In this document: one piece after another, positions 35,941 to 45,656 of the stretch
How positions within the stretch are numbered: position 1 is the stretch's first letter
How the letters are laid out: the number at the start of each line of letters is the position of its first letter
Assembly: GCA_900468625.1 (NCBI GenBank)
Contig: UBUL01000039.1
Location: 124,001 to 188,000, forward strand
Length of the DNA: 64,000 bases
DNA from: Hyphomicrobiales bacterium
Lineage (GTDB): Bacteria > Pseudomonadota > Alphaproteobacteria > Rhizobiales > Rhizobiaceae
Direction of reading: 5' to 3'
Program-made: the position numbers and the translations under genes
The notes under the pieces: generated by a model
Told to the model about the DNA's origin: nothing
The model's database searches: none
Seen by the model: only the letters and a program-made list of their open reading frames with translations

Positions 35941-36894
35941 TTGAGCCCTGTATCCATTTTCGATCCACCCGCTGGTGCGGCCAGGCACATCCTCTGTGTC
36001 GGCGCTGCGGTTCTGGATACGCTCTTTCGCGTGCGCACTCTTCCGCAGGGTCAGGGAAAGGTCCTGCCATATGACATGCTGCAGATCGCCGAGGGTATGG
36101 CTTCGAGCGCGGCCTGCGCCATCGCCAGACTCGGCGGCAAGGCGAGCCTGTGGGGCGCCGTCGGCGATGACGAAACCGCCGAGCGCATCGTCCGCGATCT
36201 TGATGCCGCCGGTATCGATGTCGGCGGCATGTCCCGGGTGCCGGGCGCCCGCTCGGCCGTCTCGACCATTCTGGTGGACGATGACGGCGAAAGACTGATC
36301 GTTCCCTTCTACGATCCGAAGCTGCACCATAAGGAGAAGGAATTCGCAGCGAGCGATATTATCGCCTTCGATGCCGTGCTCGTCGATGTCCGTTGGCCGG
36401 CCTTGGCGCTTCAGGTTCTAAGAGCGGCCAAAGCCATGGGCAAGCCGGCCATTCTCGACGGCGATGTGGCACCTGACGGCATCATCGAGCGCCTCGCCCC
36501 GGAAGCCACGCACATCGTCTTTTCGGAACCGGCCGCGCAACGTCTTGCCGGCGCAAAGCGGCTTCCGGAAATGGTCCTCCGTTTGAAACAGAAATCCGCT
36601 CACGCCTTCATCTGTGTGACGGCAGGTTCGGCCGGCAGCTACTGGTTTGACGAACAAGACAATAAAGTCGCGCATTGCCCGGCCATTACCATCAAGGCTG
36701 TCGATACACTTGCCGCCGGCGATATTTTCCACGGCGCCTTCGCTCTCGCCATCGCGGAAGGAATGGCACCGGAGGACGCGATCCGCTTCTCCTCCATCGC
36801 CGCCGCCATCAAGTGCGAGCTATTCGGGGGACGATCGGGGGCGCCGACCCGCGCCGAGGTGATCGGGCGGTCCCGCCTAGCAATTTCCGACTGA
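35941..36894 (+). CDS. PfkB-family sugar kinase, YihV-like
   Basis: A 317-residue ribokinase-fold kinase. The TTG at 35941 is chosen because GGGAAA precedes it; a TTG at 35911 is possible. It has [35 protein letters not shown] and the substrate lid [15 protein letters not shown]. The C-terminal ATP/catalytic motif reads [13 protein letters not shown], keeping the base Asp but with Ala replacing the first Gly of GAGD. The segments [23 protein letters not shown] and [12 protein letters not shown] match the sulfofructose kinase YihV as I recall it. Together with the aldolase encoded upstream it could run a kinase-aldolase route. The substrate is inferred, not shown. Confidence 0.82.
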   Translation: MSPVSIFDPPAGAARHILCVGAAVLDTLFRVRTLPQGQGKVLPYDMLQIAEGMASSAACAIARLGGKASLWGAVGDDETAERIVRDLDAAGIDVGGMSRVPGARSAVSTILVDDDGERLIVPFYDPKLHHKEKEFAASDIIAFDAVLVDVRWPALALQVLRAAKAMGKPAILDGDVAPDGIIERLAPEATHIVFSEPAAQRLAGAKRLPEMVLRLKQKSAHAFICVTAGSAGSYWFDEQDNKVAHCPAITIKAVDTLAAGDIFHGAFALAIAEGMAPEDAIRFSSIAAAIKCELFGGRSGAPTRAEVIGRSRLAISD

Positions 36895-37013
36895 CGCCGC
36901 TGCCGCCATTTTATGAACCGCCTCCGCTGCAGGTGTTGATGGCGAAGCTGCTACCTTTGTGCAAAAGAACTACGCCAAGTCCTGTTCATGCGGAATTGCA
37001 GCGGTGCTGTTAC

Positions 37014-37253
37014 GAGGCCACATCCGCGCTCGATACCGCGACCGAATACGCGATCCAGCAGGCTCTATTGGAGCTTGCGAAAGGACGCACGACGCTGGTC
37101 GTCGCACATCGGCTGTCGACGATCCGCAATGCGGACCGCATCATCGTCATGGGCGACAACGCCATTGTCGAGCAGGGGTCGCATGACGAACTGCTTGCCA
37201 GCCGCGGTGCCTATGCGCGGCTGCATGATGCACAATTCGGGCTTTATGCCTGA
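37014..37253 (+). pseudogene. Remnant of an ABC exporter ATPase domain (C-terminal end)
   Basis: Only the last 79 codons of an ABC exporter (ATM1/MsbA type) remain. Recognisable text starts at [20 protein letters not shown], just inside Walker B, and continues through [20 protein letters not shown] and [16 protein letters not shown] to a normal stop. The aspartate that should precede Glu is tyrosine, and the Walker A, signature motif and membrane domain are missing. Sequence from 36895 to 37013 shows no ABC similarity. This is a deletion remnant, not a working gene. Confidence 0.8.
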
Positions 37254-37327
37254 CTTGCCTGCGTAAGCGGACAAGAGAGGCGTGGCGGGCGGCGTCCCGG
37301 CCCTCGAGCAAGCGGCGATCGATGCGG

Positions 37328-38740
37328 TCACTGGAAATCGAATACACTGAGGCCCGCCGCCATTTCGTCGAGGCCAAGCGGGCGTGTGACCGGCGGTTCG
37401 GCTCTTGCCAGGCAGCCCTGGCGCTCGCATAGACGACAGGCCGGACCGATCGCGATGTGATTGACGCCAAGCGCTGTCCCATAGATCACCTCGTCACGAT
37501 GGGCGATATCGCAGCCGATCAAAAGTGCCGTGTGTCGCACCCTGTCGCCAAAGTCGGCCCGCGGGCCTTCGATCGTTCGCGAGACCGTTAGAATGCTTCC
37601 GCCGTCCGGCATTTGGGCGGAATCGACCAGTATCTGTCCGGGCTGCGCGAAAGCGGCATGGATATTGAGCTTGGGGCAGCCGCCACCGAAGCGCGCCTGC
37701 GGAAAGCCTTGAGCGCCTGTCTTGCGCAGGCGATGGCCGGCATTGTCGATCTCCATCAGGAAAAACGGAATGGCCGATGCGCCCGGGCGCTGCAGGCTGG
37801 TCAGCCGCGTGGCGGCCTGCTCGTAGGAAACGCCGAAACGGGCGCCCAGACCATTGATATCATAATGCATTCGCTGCGCAGCCGAGAGATAGGCGCCGTA
37901 TGGCATCAAAAGAGCATGGGAAGCATAACGCGCCAGCTCGAACCGGGCGATGCGGTTGCCTTCAGGCGTGGAAAGCGCCAGAGCGTTCAGCTCGGCAGCG
38001 ATCTCCTCGCGCAGGGCCAAAAGAGAGACTTCTGTCGCAATCTCACGGATCTGATCGAAAGGCGACAGACGTTCCGACAGAAAAAGCCGCATCGAATGCC
38101 GGTCGTAGCGCCGGCGCAAGCCGGGCATGGAGCGCACCGGCAACAGCCGCACCGCAATTCCATGCTGGCCCTTCAGCCATGCCTTCAACGCACCCACCAT
38201 GTCGTCGCCGGGCGACAAGCGGTCATGAAAGGCCTCGGCGGCATCTTCGATACGCATGAAGAAATTCGGGCGCGACTGCAGGCGGTCATGAACCTCGTCG
38301 AGCGGGAGACGCGGTCCGGCAACCTCGGCAACCCTGCCCTCGCGCGACAGAAGCTCGGCGAGATCGGAAAGCCTTGCCGCCTGCTCGCGATAGGCGCGGT
38401 AGAGCCGGATCACGCCGTTTGCCGCGTTCGGCGCGGCGTCGGCAAGTTCGATCAGTTCCTGATCGCCGGGAACCTCGCCCGCAAGCAGCGGGTCGGCAAA
38501 GACTTCGCGCAATTGCGCCGCACTGCCGCCCTGCTCGCCCTGCAGTTCGTCGAGGTCGACCTTGTAGACCGCTGACAGCTTCAACAGCAGCTGCACCGTC
38601 AGCGGCCGCTGATTGCGCTCTATGAGATTGAGATAGGACGGCGAGATATCGAGCGCCTGCGCCATCGTCGTCTGTGTCAGGCCGAGCCCCATGCGGATGC
38701 GCCGAACCTTAGGCCCGGCAAAGATCTTGCGCTCCACCAT
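37328..38740 (-). CDS. RamB-like XRE/IrrE-type regulator of acetate metabolism
   Basis: A 470-residue regulator. Residues about 8-65 form a Cro/XRE HTH (RRIRMGLGLTQTTMAQALD, SPSYLNLIERNQRPLTVQLL). The middle is an ImmA/IrrE-like domain, and the C-terminal part (DUF2083) ends with a cysteine-containing GPACRLCERQGCLARAEPP motif, which may bind a metal or iron-sulfur cluster. This layout is that of RamB and short-chain acyl-CoA responsive regulators. It is divergent from isocitrate lyase, so control of aceA is the obvious role, by analogy with RamB and aceA in actinobacteria. Confidence 0.85.
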   Translation of the reverse strand: MVERKIFAGPKVRRIRMGLGLTQTTMAQALDISPSYLNLIERNQRPLTVQLLLKLSAVYKVDLDELQGEQGGSAAQLREVFADPLLAGEVPGDQELIELADAAPNAANGVIRLYRAYREQAARLSDLAELLSREGRVAEVAGPRLPLDEVHDRLQSRPNFFMRIEDAAEAFHDRLSPGDDMVGALKAWLKGQHGIAVRLLPVRSMPGLRRRYDRHSMRLFLSERLSPFDQIREIATEVSLLALREEIAAELNALALSTPEGNRIARFELARYASHALLMPYGAYLSAAQRMHYDINGLGARFGVSYEQAATRLTSLQRPGASAIPFFLMEIDNAGHRLRKTGAQGFPQARFGGGCPKLNIHAAFAQPGQILVDSAQMPDGGSILTVSRTIEGPRADFGDRVRHTALLIGCDIAHRDEVIYGTALGVNHIAIGPACRLCERQGCLARAEPPVTRPLGLDEMAAGLSVFDFQ

Positions 38741-38750
38741 ACGTCATACC

Positions 38751-38889
38751 TTTTACAAATTCTCAGCCGTCAATTTTTACATAATTTACAATTTTACTGG
38801 GAGTCAATGTCAACGATAACACATCATAACCCTTTTGTTCAATGGGATCTTCGGGTTTCACTGGCTACCGCAGCGGCGATATTGTAAAA
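38751..38889. promoter_or_regulatory. TTTTACA/TGTAAAA repeats in the aceA-regulator control region
   Basis: TTTTACA occurs at 38751-38757 and 38775-38781, TTTACA at 38785-38790, and the complement TGTAAAA at 38883-38889, all within the 205-bp gap between the divergent RamB-like gene and aceA. The cluster of AT-rich repeats is a reasonable candidate for binding of the XRE regulator. Confidence 0.45.
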
Positions 38890-38945
38890 ATAGTTATGCG
38901 ATCGAGATCGATCGGAGGATCGAAAGGAAATATCGGGAGAGTATA

Positions 38946-40235
<1,290 letters not shown>

Positions 40236-40261
40236 CATCAGGATTACAGGAGGAGAATGAC

Positions 40262-40507
40262 ATGGCATCGATAGCACGCGTTCGCGAGAGAGCCGAAGAG
40301 CAATCTCTCACCATGAATGCCGATCAGCAGGCGGCCATCCGTATGCTGGCCAATGAGCTGCATCGCCTCAATCAGGCCGTGATGAACGCGGTCGAGGCCG
40401 GCGTTTCCGTCGAGCTCGTCCGCTCGGCACGCCACCATGGCGGCAACGGCAACTGGGGCGATCTCTTGATCCCCGTTGTCGTCGCCAATGCTGCGCACAC
40501 GGCTTGA
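40262..40507 (+). CDS. Small conserved protein of the aceA locus
   Basis: An 81-residue protein starting at ATG 40262, six bases after an AGGAGGAG ribosome site and 26 bp after aceA, so the two are co-transcribed. It is predicted to be soluble and helical (ERAEEQSLTMNADQQAAIRM, LANELHRLNQAVMNAVEAG) with a His/Gly-rich turn HHGGNGNWGD and a hydrophobic end. I do not recognise a named family. The strong translation signal and the operon position support a real gene linked to glyoxylate metabolism. Confidence 0.75.
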   Translation: MASIARVRERAEEQSLTMNADQQAAIRMLANELHRLNQAVMNAVEAGVSVELVRSARHHGGNGNWGDLLIPVVVANAAHTA

Positions 40508-40694
40508 CGAAGGCATTATCCAGTCAATGTGAGAGGCCGCGCCGTCAATCGACGGCCGGCCCGTTCCCATGGTTGAAATCGACTTTCAAAGGGTTGCGAC
40601 CGAAACTTGATTGCTGACATGCAAATCGCCCGCGATGACCTTCAGATCGCAGAGTATTGCCGCTCAGCTTGTCTTATTTTTACGGGAAAGACGC

Positions 40695-41099
40695 TCAATC
40701 TAGCCAGTTTTCGACGCGGAGATGCCGGATGCGCTTAAACTCGCCGATGTTGGCCGTTACCAGGACTGCTTCCAGCGCATGGGCATGGGCAGCGATGAAC
40801 AGGTCGTTTGGACCGATGGGCTTGCCGGCAACTTCCAGCTCAGCCCTGATGGCGCCGTATTCGGCATCGGCAGGAACATCAAGCGCCAGCACCGGTATGC
40901 TTCCCAGAATGGCCTCGACCTGCGCCTGTAGTTTTGGCGATCCCTTTTTGGCGCAGCCATAGCGCAACTCTGCGGCTGTAATGATGCTGACACAAATAGC
41001 ATCCGGCCCGACATCAGCGATGCGCCTGGCAACGGCACCCTGTGGGTTTCGCGCAAGTTCGGATACGATATTGGTATCCAGCATATAGAGCTTGCTCAA
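40695..41099 (-). CDS. vapC: VapC-type PIN-domain ribonuclease toxin
   Basis: A 134-residue PIN domain protein, the toxin of a type II toxin-antitoxin pair. Conserved acidic residues are seen in YMLDTNIVSELAR (Asp), IITAAELRYG (Glu) and KPIGPNDLFIAAHA (Asp), and the C-terminal part TANIGEFKRIRHLRVENW is typical. VapC toxins cut tRNA or rRNA when freed from VapB. The start overlaps the antitoxin stop by four bases, giving translational coupling. All catalytic acids look present. Confidence 0.92.
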   Translation of the reverse strand: MSKLYMLDTNIVSELARNPQGAVARRIADVGPDAICVSIITAAELRYGCAKKGSPKLQAQVEAILGSIPVLALDVPADAEYGAIRAELEVAGKPIGPNDLFIAAHAHALEAVLVTANIGEFKRIRHLRVENWLD

Positions 41100-41365
41100 A
41101 GCTCGACTTCCTTCGCTGGCAGCAGAGTATCATCGATATCGGGAAACTGATCCTCCGGTCCGAGTGGCTCCAGGCTCGCCAAAACATCAAGCAAGCTCTT
41201 GCGGCGCACCGGCTCGATGATAAGCCGCTCCCCTTCCCGGTAGATCATCGCCCGATCGCCAGGAAGTTCGAAGTCAGCCGGAATACGTACAGCCTGACTC
41301 TTGTTGTTGCGAAAGAGCTTGGCTTCTCGCGGCTGCGTAGGTTCGTTATGTCGGAGATGGCGCAT
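41096..41365 (-). CDS. vapB: VapB-type antitoxin
   Basis: An 89-residue antitoxin with the AbrB/MazE-like swapped-hairpin fold: EAKLFRNNKSQAVRIPADFEL is the VapB signature, followed by MIYREGERLIIEPV. The C-terminal tail with PEDQFPDIDDTLLPAKEV should wrap the toxin. AGAAGGAAGG precedes the ATG at 41365. A near-perfect palindrome directly upstream is the expected autoregulatory operator. It has an extra N-terminal dozen residues compared with the usual VapB start, so an internal start cannot be excluded. Confidence 0.9.
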   Translation of the reverse strand: MRHLRHNEPTQPREAKLFRNNKSQAVRIPADFELPGDRAMIYREGERLIIEPVRRKSLLDVLASLEPLGPEDQFPDIDDTLLPAKEVEL

Positions 41366-41378
41366 GCTGGCCTTCCTT

Positions 41379-41404
41379 CTTGCATATCCACATGTATATG
41401 CAAG
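41379..41404. promoter_or_regulatory. vapBC operator palindrome
   Basis: CTTGCATAT (41379-41387) and ATATGCAAG (41396-41404) form a perfect 9-bp inverted repeat with an 8-bp centre, 14 bp before the vapB start. VapB-VapC complexes usually bind such palindromes in their own promoter. Confidence 0.7.
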
Positions 41405-41531
41405 GTAATAGACCTGATTTCAAGCCCTCTGAATCCAACGAGACAAGATTGCTTTTCCACGGACTAACGTCGTTAAGCTGGCAGAAGAGCGCTTTAGCCC
41501 TTGCTCTCATCCTGCCCCTGAAAGCCCTTGC

Positions 41532-42491
41532 TCAGGACTTCACGTCTGAGAAATCCGCGAATGCCTGCCTAATGAGTTGAGGTGCGGCGCCGGAAGCGAC
41601 AAGGGCTGCCAGCAGGATCCTCGCCTGCCCCGGCCGCAGCGTGGAGGAATGGATCGCACCGGCCTCGGCAAGATCATGTCCGCCACCGCCGCCGCCATAG
41701 CTCGAAACGAGCAGCCCATCCGGAACTCGGCTGGAAACCACGACCGGTACGCCGACATCGGCGCAACGCCTGACGGCTTCGACCAGGCGCGGATTGGCGT
41801 TGCCCGAGCCCAGCGCCGCCAGAACGATGCCATCGGCGCCGGCCCTCACGCTCGCATCCACATGCACCGAGTCGCAGCCCGGATAGATTGCCGCGATATC
41901 GATCCGCACCTTATCGAGCGCCGCCGCAAGGCGCGGGCTTGGCGGATTTTCGAGCGGCCGCGATTGCCTGAAAGCATCGGCAATATCCGAAGAGTGCTTA
42001 TAGAGCCCCCAAGCCGGCAGCAGCCGGCCGCCGAAACAGACGAGCACGCCGCGATCTGCATTGACAGGATCGATGGCAGCGGCAACGGCGGTGGCAAGAT
42101 TTGCAGGTCCGTCAGCCCTGGGATGATCCGCGGTAAATTGCGCCCCCGTAAACACGACCGGTTTGCTCAAATTGCGCTGCAGATGGACAAGGAGCGCGGT
42201 CTCTTCCATCGCATCCGTGCCATGCAGGACAACCACGCCGCTGATGGCGGCATCGTCCAGTAATTCACGGATCTTGTCGCTGATGTCCTGCATGTCGGCG
42301 AGCGCGAGGCTCGCAGAATCCTTCGCCATCAGTTCGACGGGCTGGAGATCGACGGGCATGTCCGGCAGAAGCGCCAGCAGGCTCTCTCCCGACAATGATG
42401 GGACGCTGGCGCCGCTATCGGTGCGCTCGCTTGCAATGGTGCCGCCGGTGGCGATGACTGCCACCAGCGGATTGACCTGCCCTGCCGTCAC
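41532..42491 (-). CDS. ansA: L-asparaginase
   Basis: A 319-residue asparaginase of the bacterial type I/II fold. The two catalytic threonine motifs are present: [15 protein letters not shown] and [34 protein letters not shown] and [16 protein letters not shown] also fit. The GTG at 42491 overlaps the permease stop (GTGA), which sets the start; the frame upstream of this lies within the permease gene. No signal peptide is present, so it is cytoplasmic. It hydrolyses asparagine to aspartate and ammonia; the aspartase encoded nearby takes the next step. Confidence 0.93.
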   Translation of the reverse strand: MTAGQVNPLVAVIATGGTIASERTDSGASVPSLSGESLLALLPDMPVDLQPVELMAKDSASLALADMQDISDKIRELLDDAAISGVVVLHGTDAMEETALLVHLQRNLSKPVVFTGAQFTADHPRADGPANLATAVAAAIDPVNADRGVLVCFGGRLLPAWGLYKHSSDIADAFRQSRPLENPPSPRLAAALDKVRIDIAAIYPGCDSVHVDASVRAGADGIVLAALGSGNANPRLVEAVRRCADVGVPVVVSSRVPDGLLVSSYGGGGGGHDLAEAGAIHSSTLRPGQARILLAALVASGAAPQLIRQAFADFSDVKS

Positions 42492-43951
42492 GACCGGCCC
42501 CGTTCGGCCGCCAGCCGATGGATACGGTCGCGCAGCAGATACCAGCCGATGACGAGGGCTGGCACGATCAGGATGAGCGAGGCGATCGTCCAGGTGCCGA
42601 CCGGATAGTCGAGCGCCATCAGCACCAGCACCGCGAAAAGAAAGACAAGCGTCAGGATACCGGTATAGGGGGCGCCGAACATGCGGAAATCCGGACGTTT
42701 CATCTCGCCGCGCTTCGACAGATTCCAGAGCTTCAGCTGGCACAATACGATCACGCCCCATGCCGAGATGATGCCGAGCGCCGAAATATTGAGGGCAATT
42801 TCGAAAGCGGCCGACGGCACGACGGCATTCAACGCCACGCCGATGACGGTCACGGCGGCCGTTACGGCAATGCCGACATAGGGCACGCCGGCCTTGTTCA
42901 TCCTGGCAAGCGCTGCCGGCGCGGAGCCGGAAACGGCCATCGAATGCAGGATGCGGCCGGTGGAATAGAGGCCGGCATTGAGCGAGGACAGCACGGCCGT
43001 CAGCACGACGAGGTTCATGATGATGTCGGCGCCCTTGATCCCGATCAGCCCGAAGAAGGTGACGAAGGGACTCTCGCCGGCCTTATAGGCCGTATAGGGC
43101 AGAAGCAGCGACAGAAGCAGAACCGAACCGACATAGAAGATCAGCAGGCGGGCGACCACCGTGCGGATCGCACCGGGCATGACCTTGCGCGGATCTTCCG
43201 TCTCGCCGGCGGTCGTGCCGATCAGCTCAATCGATGCATAGGCAAAGACCACGCCTTGAATGATGACGAAGGCTGGCAGAATGCCATTGGGGAAGAAGCC
43301 GCCGCTGTCGCTAATGATGCTGAAGCCTGCCGAATGGCCGGCAATGGGAGTGCCGGAGACGACGAAATAGATGCCGATGACGAGGAAACTGACGAGCGCC
43401 AGGACCTTCACAAGGCTGAACCAGAATTCGAGTTCGCCGAAAACCTTGACCGACAGAAGGTTCATGACCAGCACGACCATCAGGGCAATCAGTGCGAAAA
43501 CCCACTGATCGATACCGGCAAGGACGGGAACGTAATGCTTGAAGAAGTTCATGTAGAGGGCAACGGCCGTCACATCGGCAACCGAGGTCATCGCCCAGTT
43601 GAGCCAATACATCCAGCCGACGGCAAAGGCCATCTTCTCGCCGTAGAACTCACGGGCATAGGAGACGAAGGAGCCCGAACTCGGGCGGTGCATGATCAAC
43701 TCACCAAGCGCACGCAGCACCAGGAAGGCGAAAAAGCCGCAGATCGCGTAGACGAAGATCAGCGCCGGGCCGGCTGCGGCAAGCCGCCCGCCAGCACCGA
43801 GGAAAAGTCCAGTGCCAATCGCGCCGCCGATCGCGATCATCTGGATCTGACGCGGCTTCAGCGCCTTGTGATAGCCAAGATCCTCATTGGCCGGCGGCTG
43901 GCGATCTGCCGGCACATTCTGAATGGTTTCCTGGATGGTTTCGACTGACAT
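42488..43951 (-). CDS. ansP: Amino-acid permease, AnsP-like (asparagine)
   Basis: A 487-residue APC-family transporter with 12 helices. The family start is [20 protein letters not shown], followed by [40 protein letters not shown] and [19 protein letters not shown]. These match the AAT subfamily and the AnsP branch in particular. It is translationally coupled to ansA, which makes asparagine import the most likely function. The gene is divergent from aspartase and shares a control region carrying two perfect repeats. Confidence 0.9.
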   Translation of the reverse strand: MSVETIQETIQNVPADRQPPANEDLGYHKALKPRQIQMIAIGGAIGTGLFLGAGGRLAAAGPALIFVYAICGFFAFLVLRALGELIMHRPSSGSFVSYAREFYGEKMAFAVGWMYWLNWAMTSVADVTAVALYMNFFKHYVPVLAGIDQWVFALIALMVVLVMNLLSVKVFGELEFWFSLVKVLALVSFLVIGIYFVVSGTPIAGHSAGFSIISDSGGFFPNGILPAFVIIQGVVFAYASIELIGTTAGETEDPRKVMPGAIRTVVARLLIFYVGSVLLLSLLLPYTAYKAGESPFVTFFGLIGIKGADIIMNLVVLTAVLSSLNAGLYSTGRILHSMAVSGSAPAALARMNKAGVPYVGIAVTAAVTVIGVALNAVVPSAAFEIALNISALGIISAWGVIVLCQLKLWNLSKRGEMKRPDFRMFGAPYTGILTLVFLFAVLVLMALDYPVGTWTIASLILIVPALVIGWYLLRDRIHRLAAERGRS

Positions 43952-44075
43952 TGCTCCTCCCTTGAGCCGTTTGTCCGTGGACAGGTCCGAGGCGCTCGCT
44001 TGCGCCCGACAGGATGCCCTTTCGCTTCAATCAAGCCGCCGATCGAAGTCAGCGATCGCCGGTCATGCTGTAATG

Positions 44076-44091
44076 CTGTATGACAGATTTT
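44076..44091. promoter_or_regulatory. Putative AnsR operator 1 (ansP side)
   Basis: CTGTATGACAGATTTT here is repeated in exact reverse orientation at 44173-44188. Its core CTGTATGACAG is itself a dyad (CTGT-3-ACAG) with the GTNNNAC heart of FadR-subfamily GntR sites. It lies about 125 bp before ansP. Confidence 0.6.
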
Positions 44092-44172
44092 TCCTCTTAG
44101 ACATAGAATTTGGCTGAGGTCAACCCAGCATCAGGCTTGTTGACGCGGTTCGGCGCAATCGATAACAGAATT

Positions 44173-44188
44173 AAAATCTGTCATACAG
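44173..44188. promoter_or_regulatory. Putative AnsR operator 2 (aspA side)
   Basis: AAAATCTGTCATACAG is the perfect reverse complement of the site at 44076-44091, 81 bp apart, and is followed at once by another half site, CTTGACAGAT. It ends 40 bp before the aspartase start, a position suited to repression. Confidence 0.6.
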
Positions 44189-44228
44189 CTTGACAGATAC
44201 AACTTGATTTCGACCATAGGAGGATAAT

Positions 44229-45656
44229 GTGGTCAAGACGCGAAGCGAATATGACCTGTTGGGCGAAAAGGACATCCCGGCCGATGCCTATTGGGGGGTG
44301 CACACTGCAAGAGCGGCTGAAAACTTCCAGGTAACAGGCACGCCGATCGGGCGCTATACGCATCTCATCCGCGGCCTCGCATTCGTCAAGGAGGCCGCCG
44401 CGCTTGCCAATCATGAACTTGGCCTACTTACCAAAGAAAGGCTCGATGCCATCGTGCGGGCCTGCCGGGAAATCCGCGCCGGCGAGCTGCATGAACAATT
44501 CGTCGTCGATGTGATTCAAGGCGGTGCCGGTACATCCACCAACATGAATGCCAACGAGGTCATCGCCAATCGTGCGCTTGAGCTGCTTGGCCATGCCAAG
44601 GGCGATTATGCGCATCTGCATCCGAACGATCATGTCAATCTCAGCCAATCGACCAACGACGCCTATCCGACGGCCGTCAATGTCGCGCTGATCGAGGCAA
44701 TCGACGAACTGGCGGCGGCAATGGAAACGCTGCAGGAAGCCTTCGAACGCAAGGCCAAGGAATTCGACGGCATTTTGAAGGTCGGCCGCACGCAGCTGCA
44801 GGACGCCGTGCCGATGACGCTCGGCCAGGAATTCAGGACCTTTTCCGTCATGCTCGGTGAAGACCGGTCCCGCCTGATCGAATCGGCCGCTCTCCTGCAT
44901 GAGGTCAACCTCGGCGCTACCGCCATCGGCACCGGCCTTAATGCGCCGGTCGGCTATGCCGCCCTTGCCTGCGCCCATCTCGTCCGGCTGACAGGCCGCC
45001 CGCTGGTTACTGCAAGCGACCTCATCGAGGCAACACAGGACCCCGGTGCCTTCGTCCATCTGTCGGGCGTGCTGAAACGCGTTGCAGTCAAGCTTTCGAA
45101 GACCTGCAACGATCTGCGCCTTTTGTCGTCCGGCCCTCGCGCCGGCATCGGCGAGATCACCCTGCCGGCCATGCAGGCCGGTTCGAGCATCATGCCCGGC
45201 AAGGTCAATCCGGTAATCCCGGAAATGGTCAACCAGGTGGCGTTTTCGGTTATCGGCAACGACATCACCGTGACCATGGCGGCGGAAGCAGGCCAGCTCC
45301 AGCTCAATGCCTTCGAACCGATTATCGTGCGTTCGCTGTCGGAAAGCATCCTGCATTTGACCGCAGCCTGCCACATCCTTGCCGAACGCTGCGTCGACGG
45401 CATCGCGGCCAATCCCGCTCTGATGGCGCAACGCCTGCACGAGTCGATCGGCCTCGCCACGGCGCTCAATCCGCTGATCGGCTATCAGGCAGCCACCAAG
45501 GTTGCCCGCGAGGCGCTGGCGAGCGGACGCACGGTGCCGGAGATCGTGCTGGACCATGGATACCTGACCGCCGAAGAGCTTTTCGAGGCGCTGCAGCCAG
45601 AGCGGCTCGCCAACCTGCCCGCCGCCCTCAATGCTGAGGCTGATCCTCGCCGATAA
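44229..45656 (+). CDS. aspA: Aspartate ammonia-lyase (aspartase)
   Basis: A 475-residue fumarase/aspartase superfamily enzyme. The signature SSIMPGKVNPVIPE (flexible loop with catalytic Ser) is intact, along with QGGAGTSTNMNANEVIANRA, HPNDHVNLSQSTNDAYPTA and KVGRTQLQDAVPMTLGQEF. It converts aspartate to fumarate and ammonia, completing asparagine catabolism. Translation starts at GTG 44229, with AGGAGG six bases upstream. Divergent from ansP-ansA; its 3-prime end overlaps the convergent regulator gene by 29 bp. In R. etli work this gene is called ansB. Confidence 0.95.
   Translation: MVKTRSEYDLLGEKDIPADAYWGVHTARAAENFQVTGTPIGRYTHLIRGLAFVKEAAALANHELGLLTKERLDAIVRACREIRAGELHEQFVVDVIQGGAGTSTNMNANEVIANRALELLGHAKGDYAHLHPNDHVNLSQSTNDAYPTAVNVALIEAIDELAAAMETLQEAFERKAKEFDGILKVGRTQLQDAVPMTLGQEFRTFSVMLGEDRSRLIESAALLHEVNLGATAIGTGLNAPVGYAALACAHLVRLTGRPLVTASDLIEATQDPGAFVHLSGVLKRVAVKLSKTCNDLRLLSSGPRAGIGEITLPAMQAGSSIMPGKVNPVIPEMVNQVAFSVIGNDITVTMAAEAGQLQLNAFEPIIVRSLSESILHLTAACHILAERCVDGIAANPALMAQRLHESIGLATALNPLIGYQAATKVAREALASGRTVPEIVLDHGYLTAEELFEALQPERLANLPAALNAEADPRR

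Noticed and set aside
36895-37013. Possible N-terminal continuation of the ABC exporter remnant
   Set aside because: Translation in the same frame gives no ABC motifs, so the remnant was started at the first recognisable residue.
40541-40556. GCCGTC-AATC-GACGGC hairpin after the aceA operon
   Set aside because: A possible terminator, but the stem is only six pairs and no T-run follows, so it was not called.
42518-43948. 476-codon plus-strand open frame opposite the asparagine permease gene
   Set aside because: Very rich in Asp, Glu and Gln as expected from the antisense of a membrane protein; no family features.
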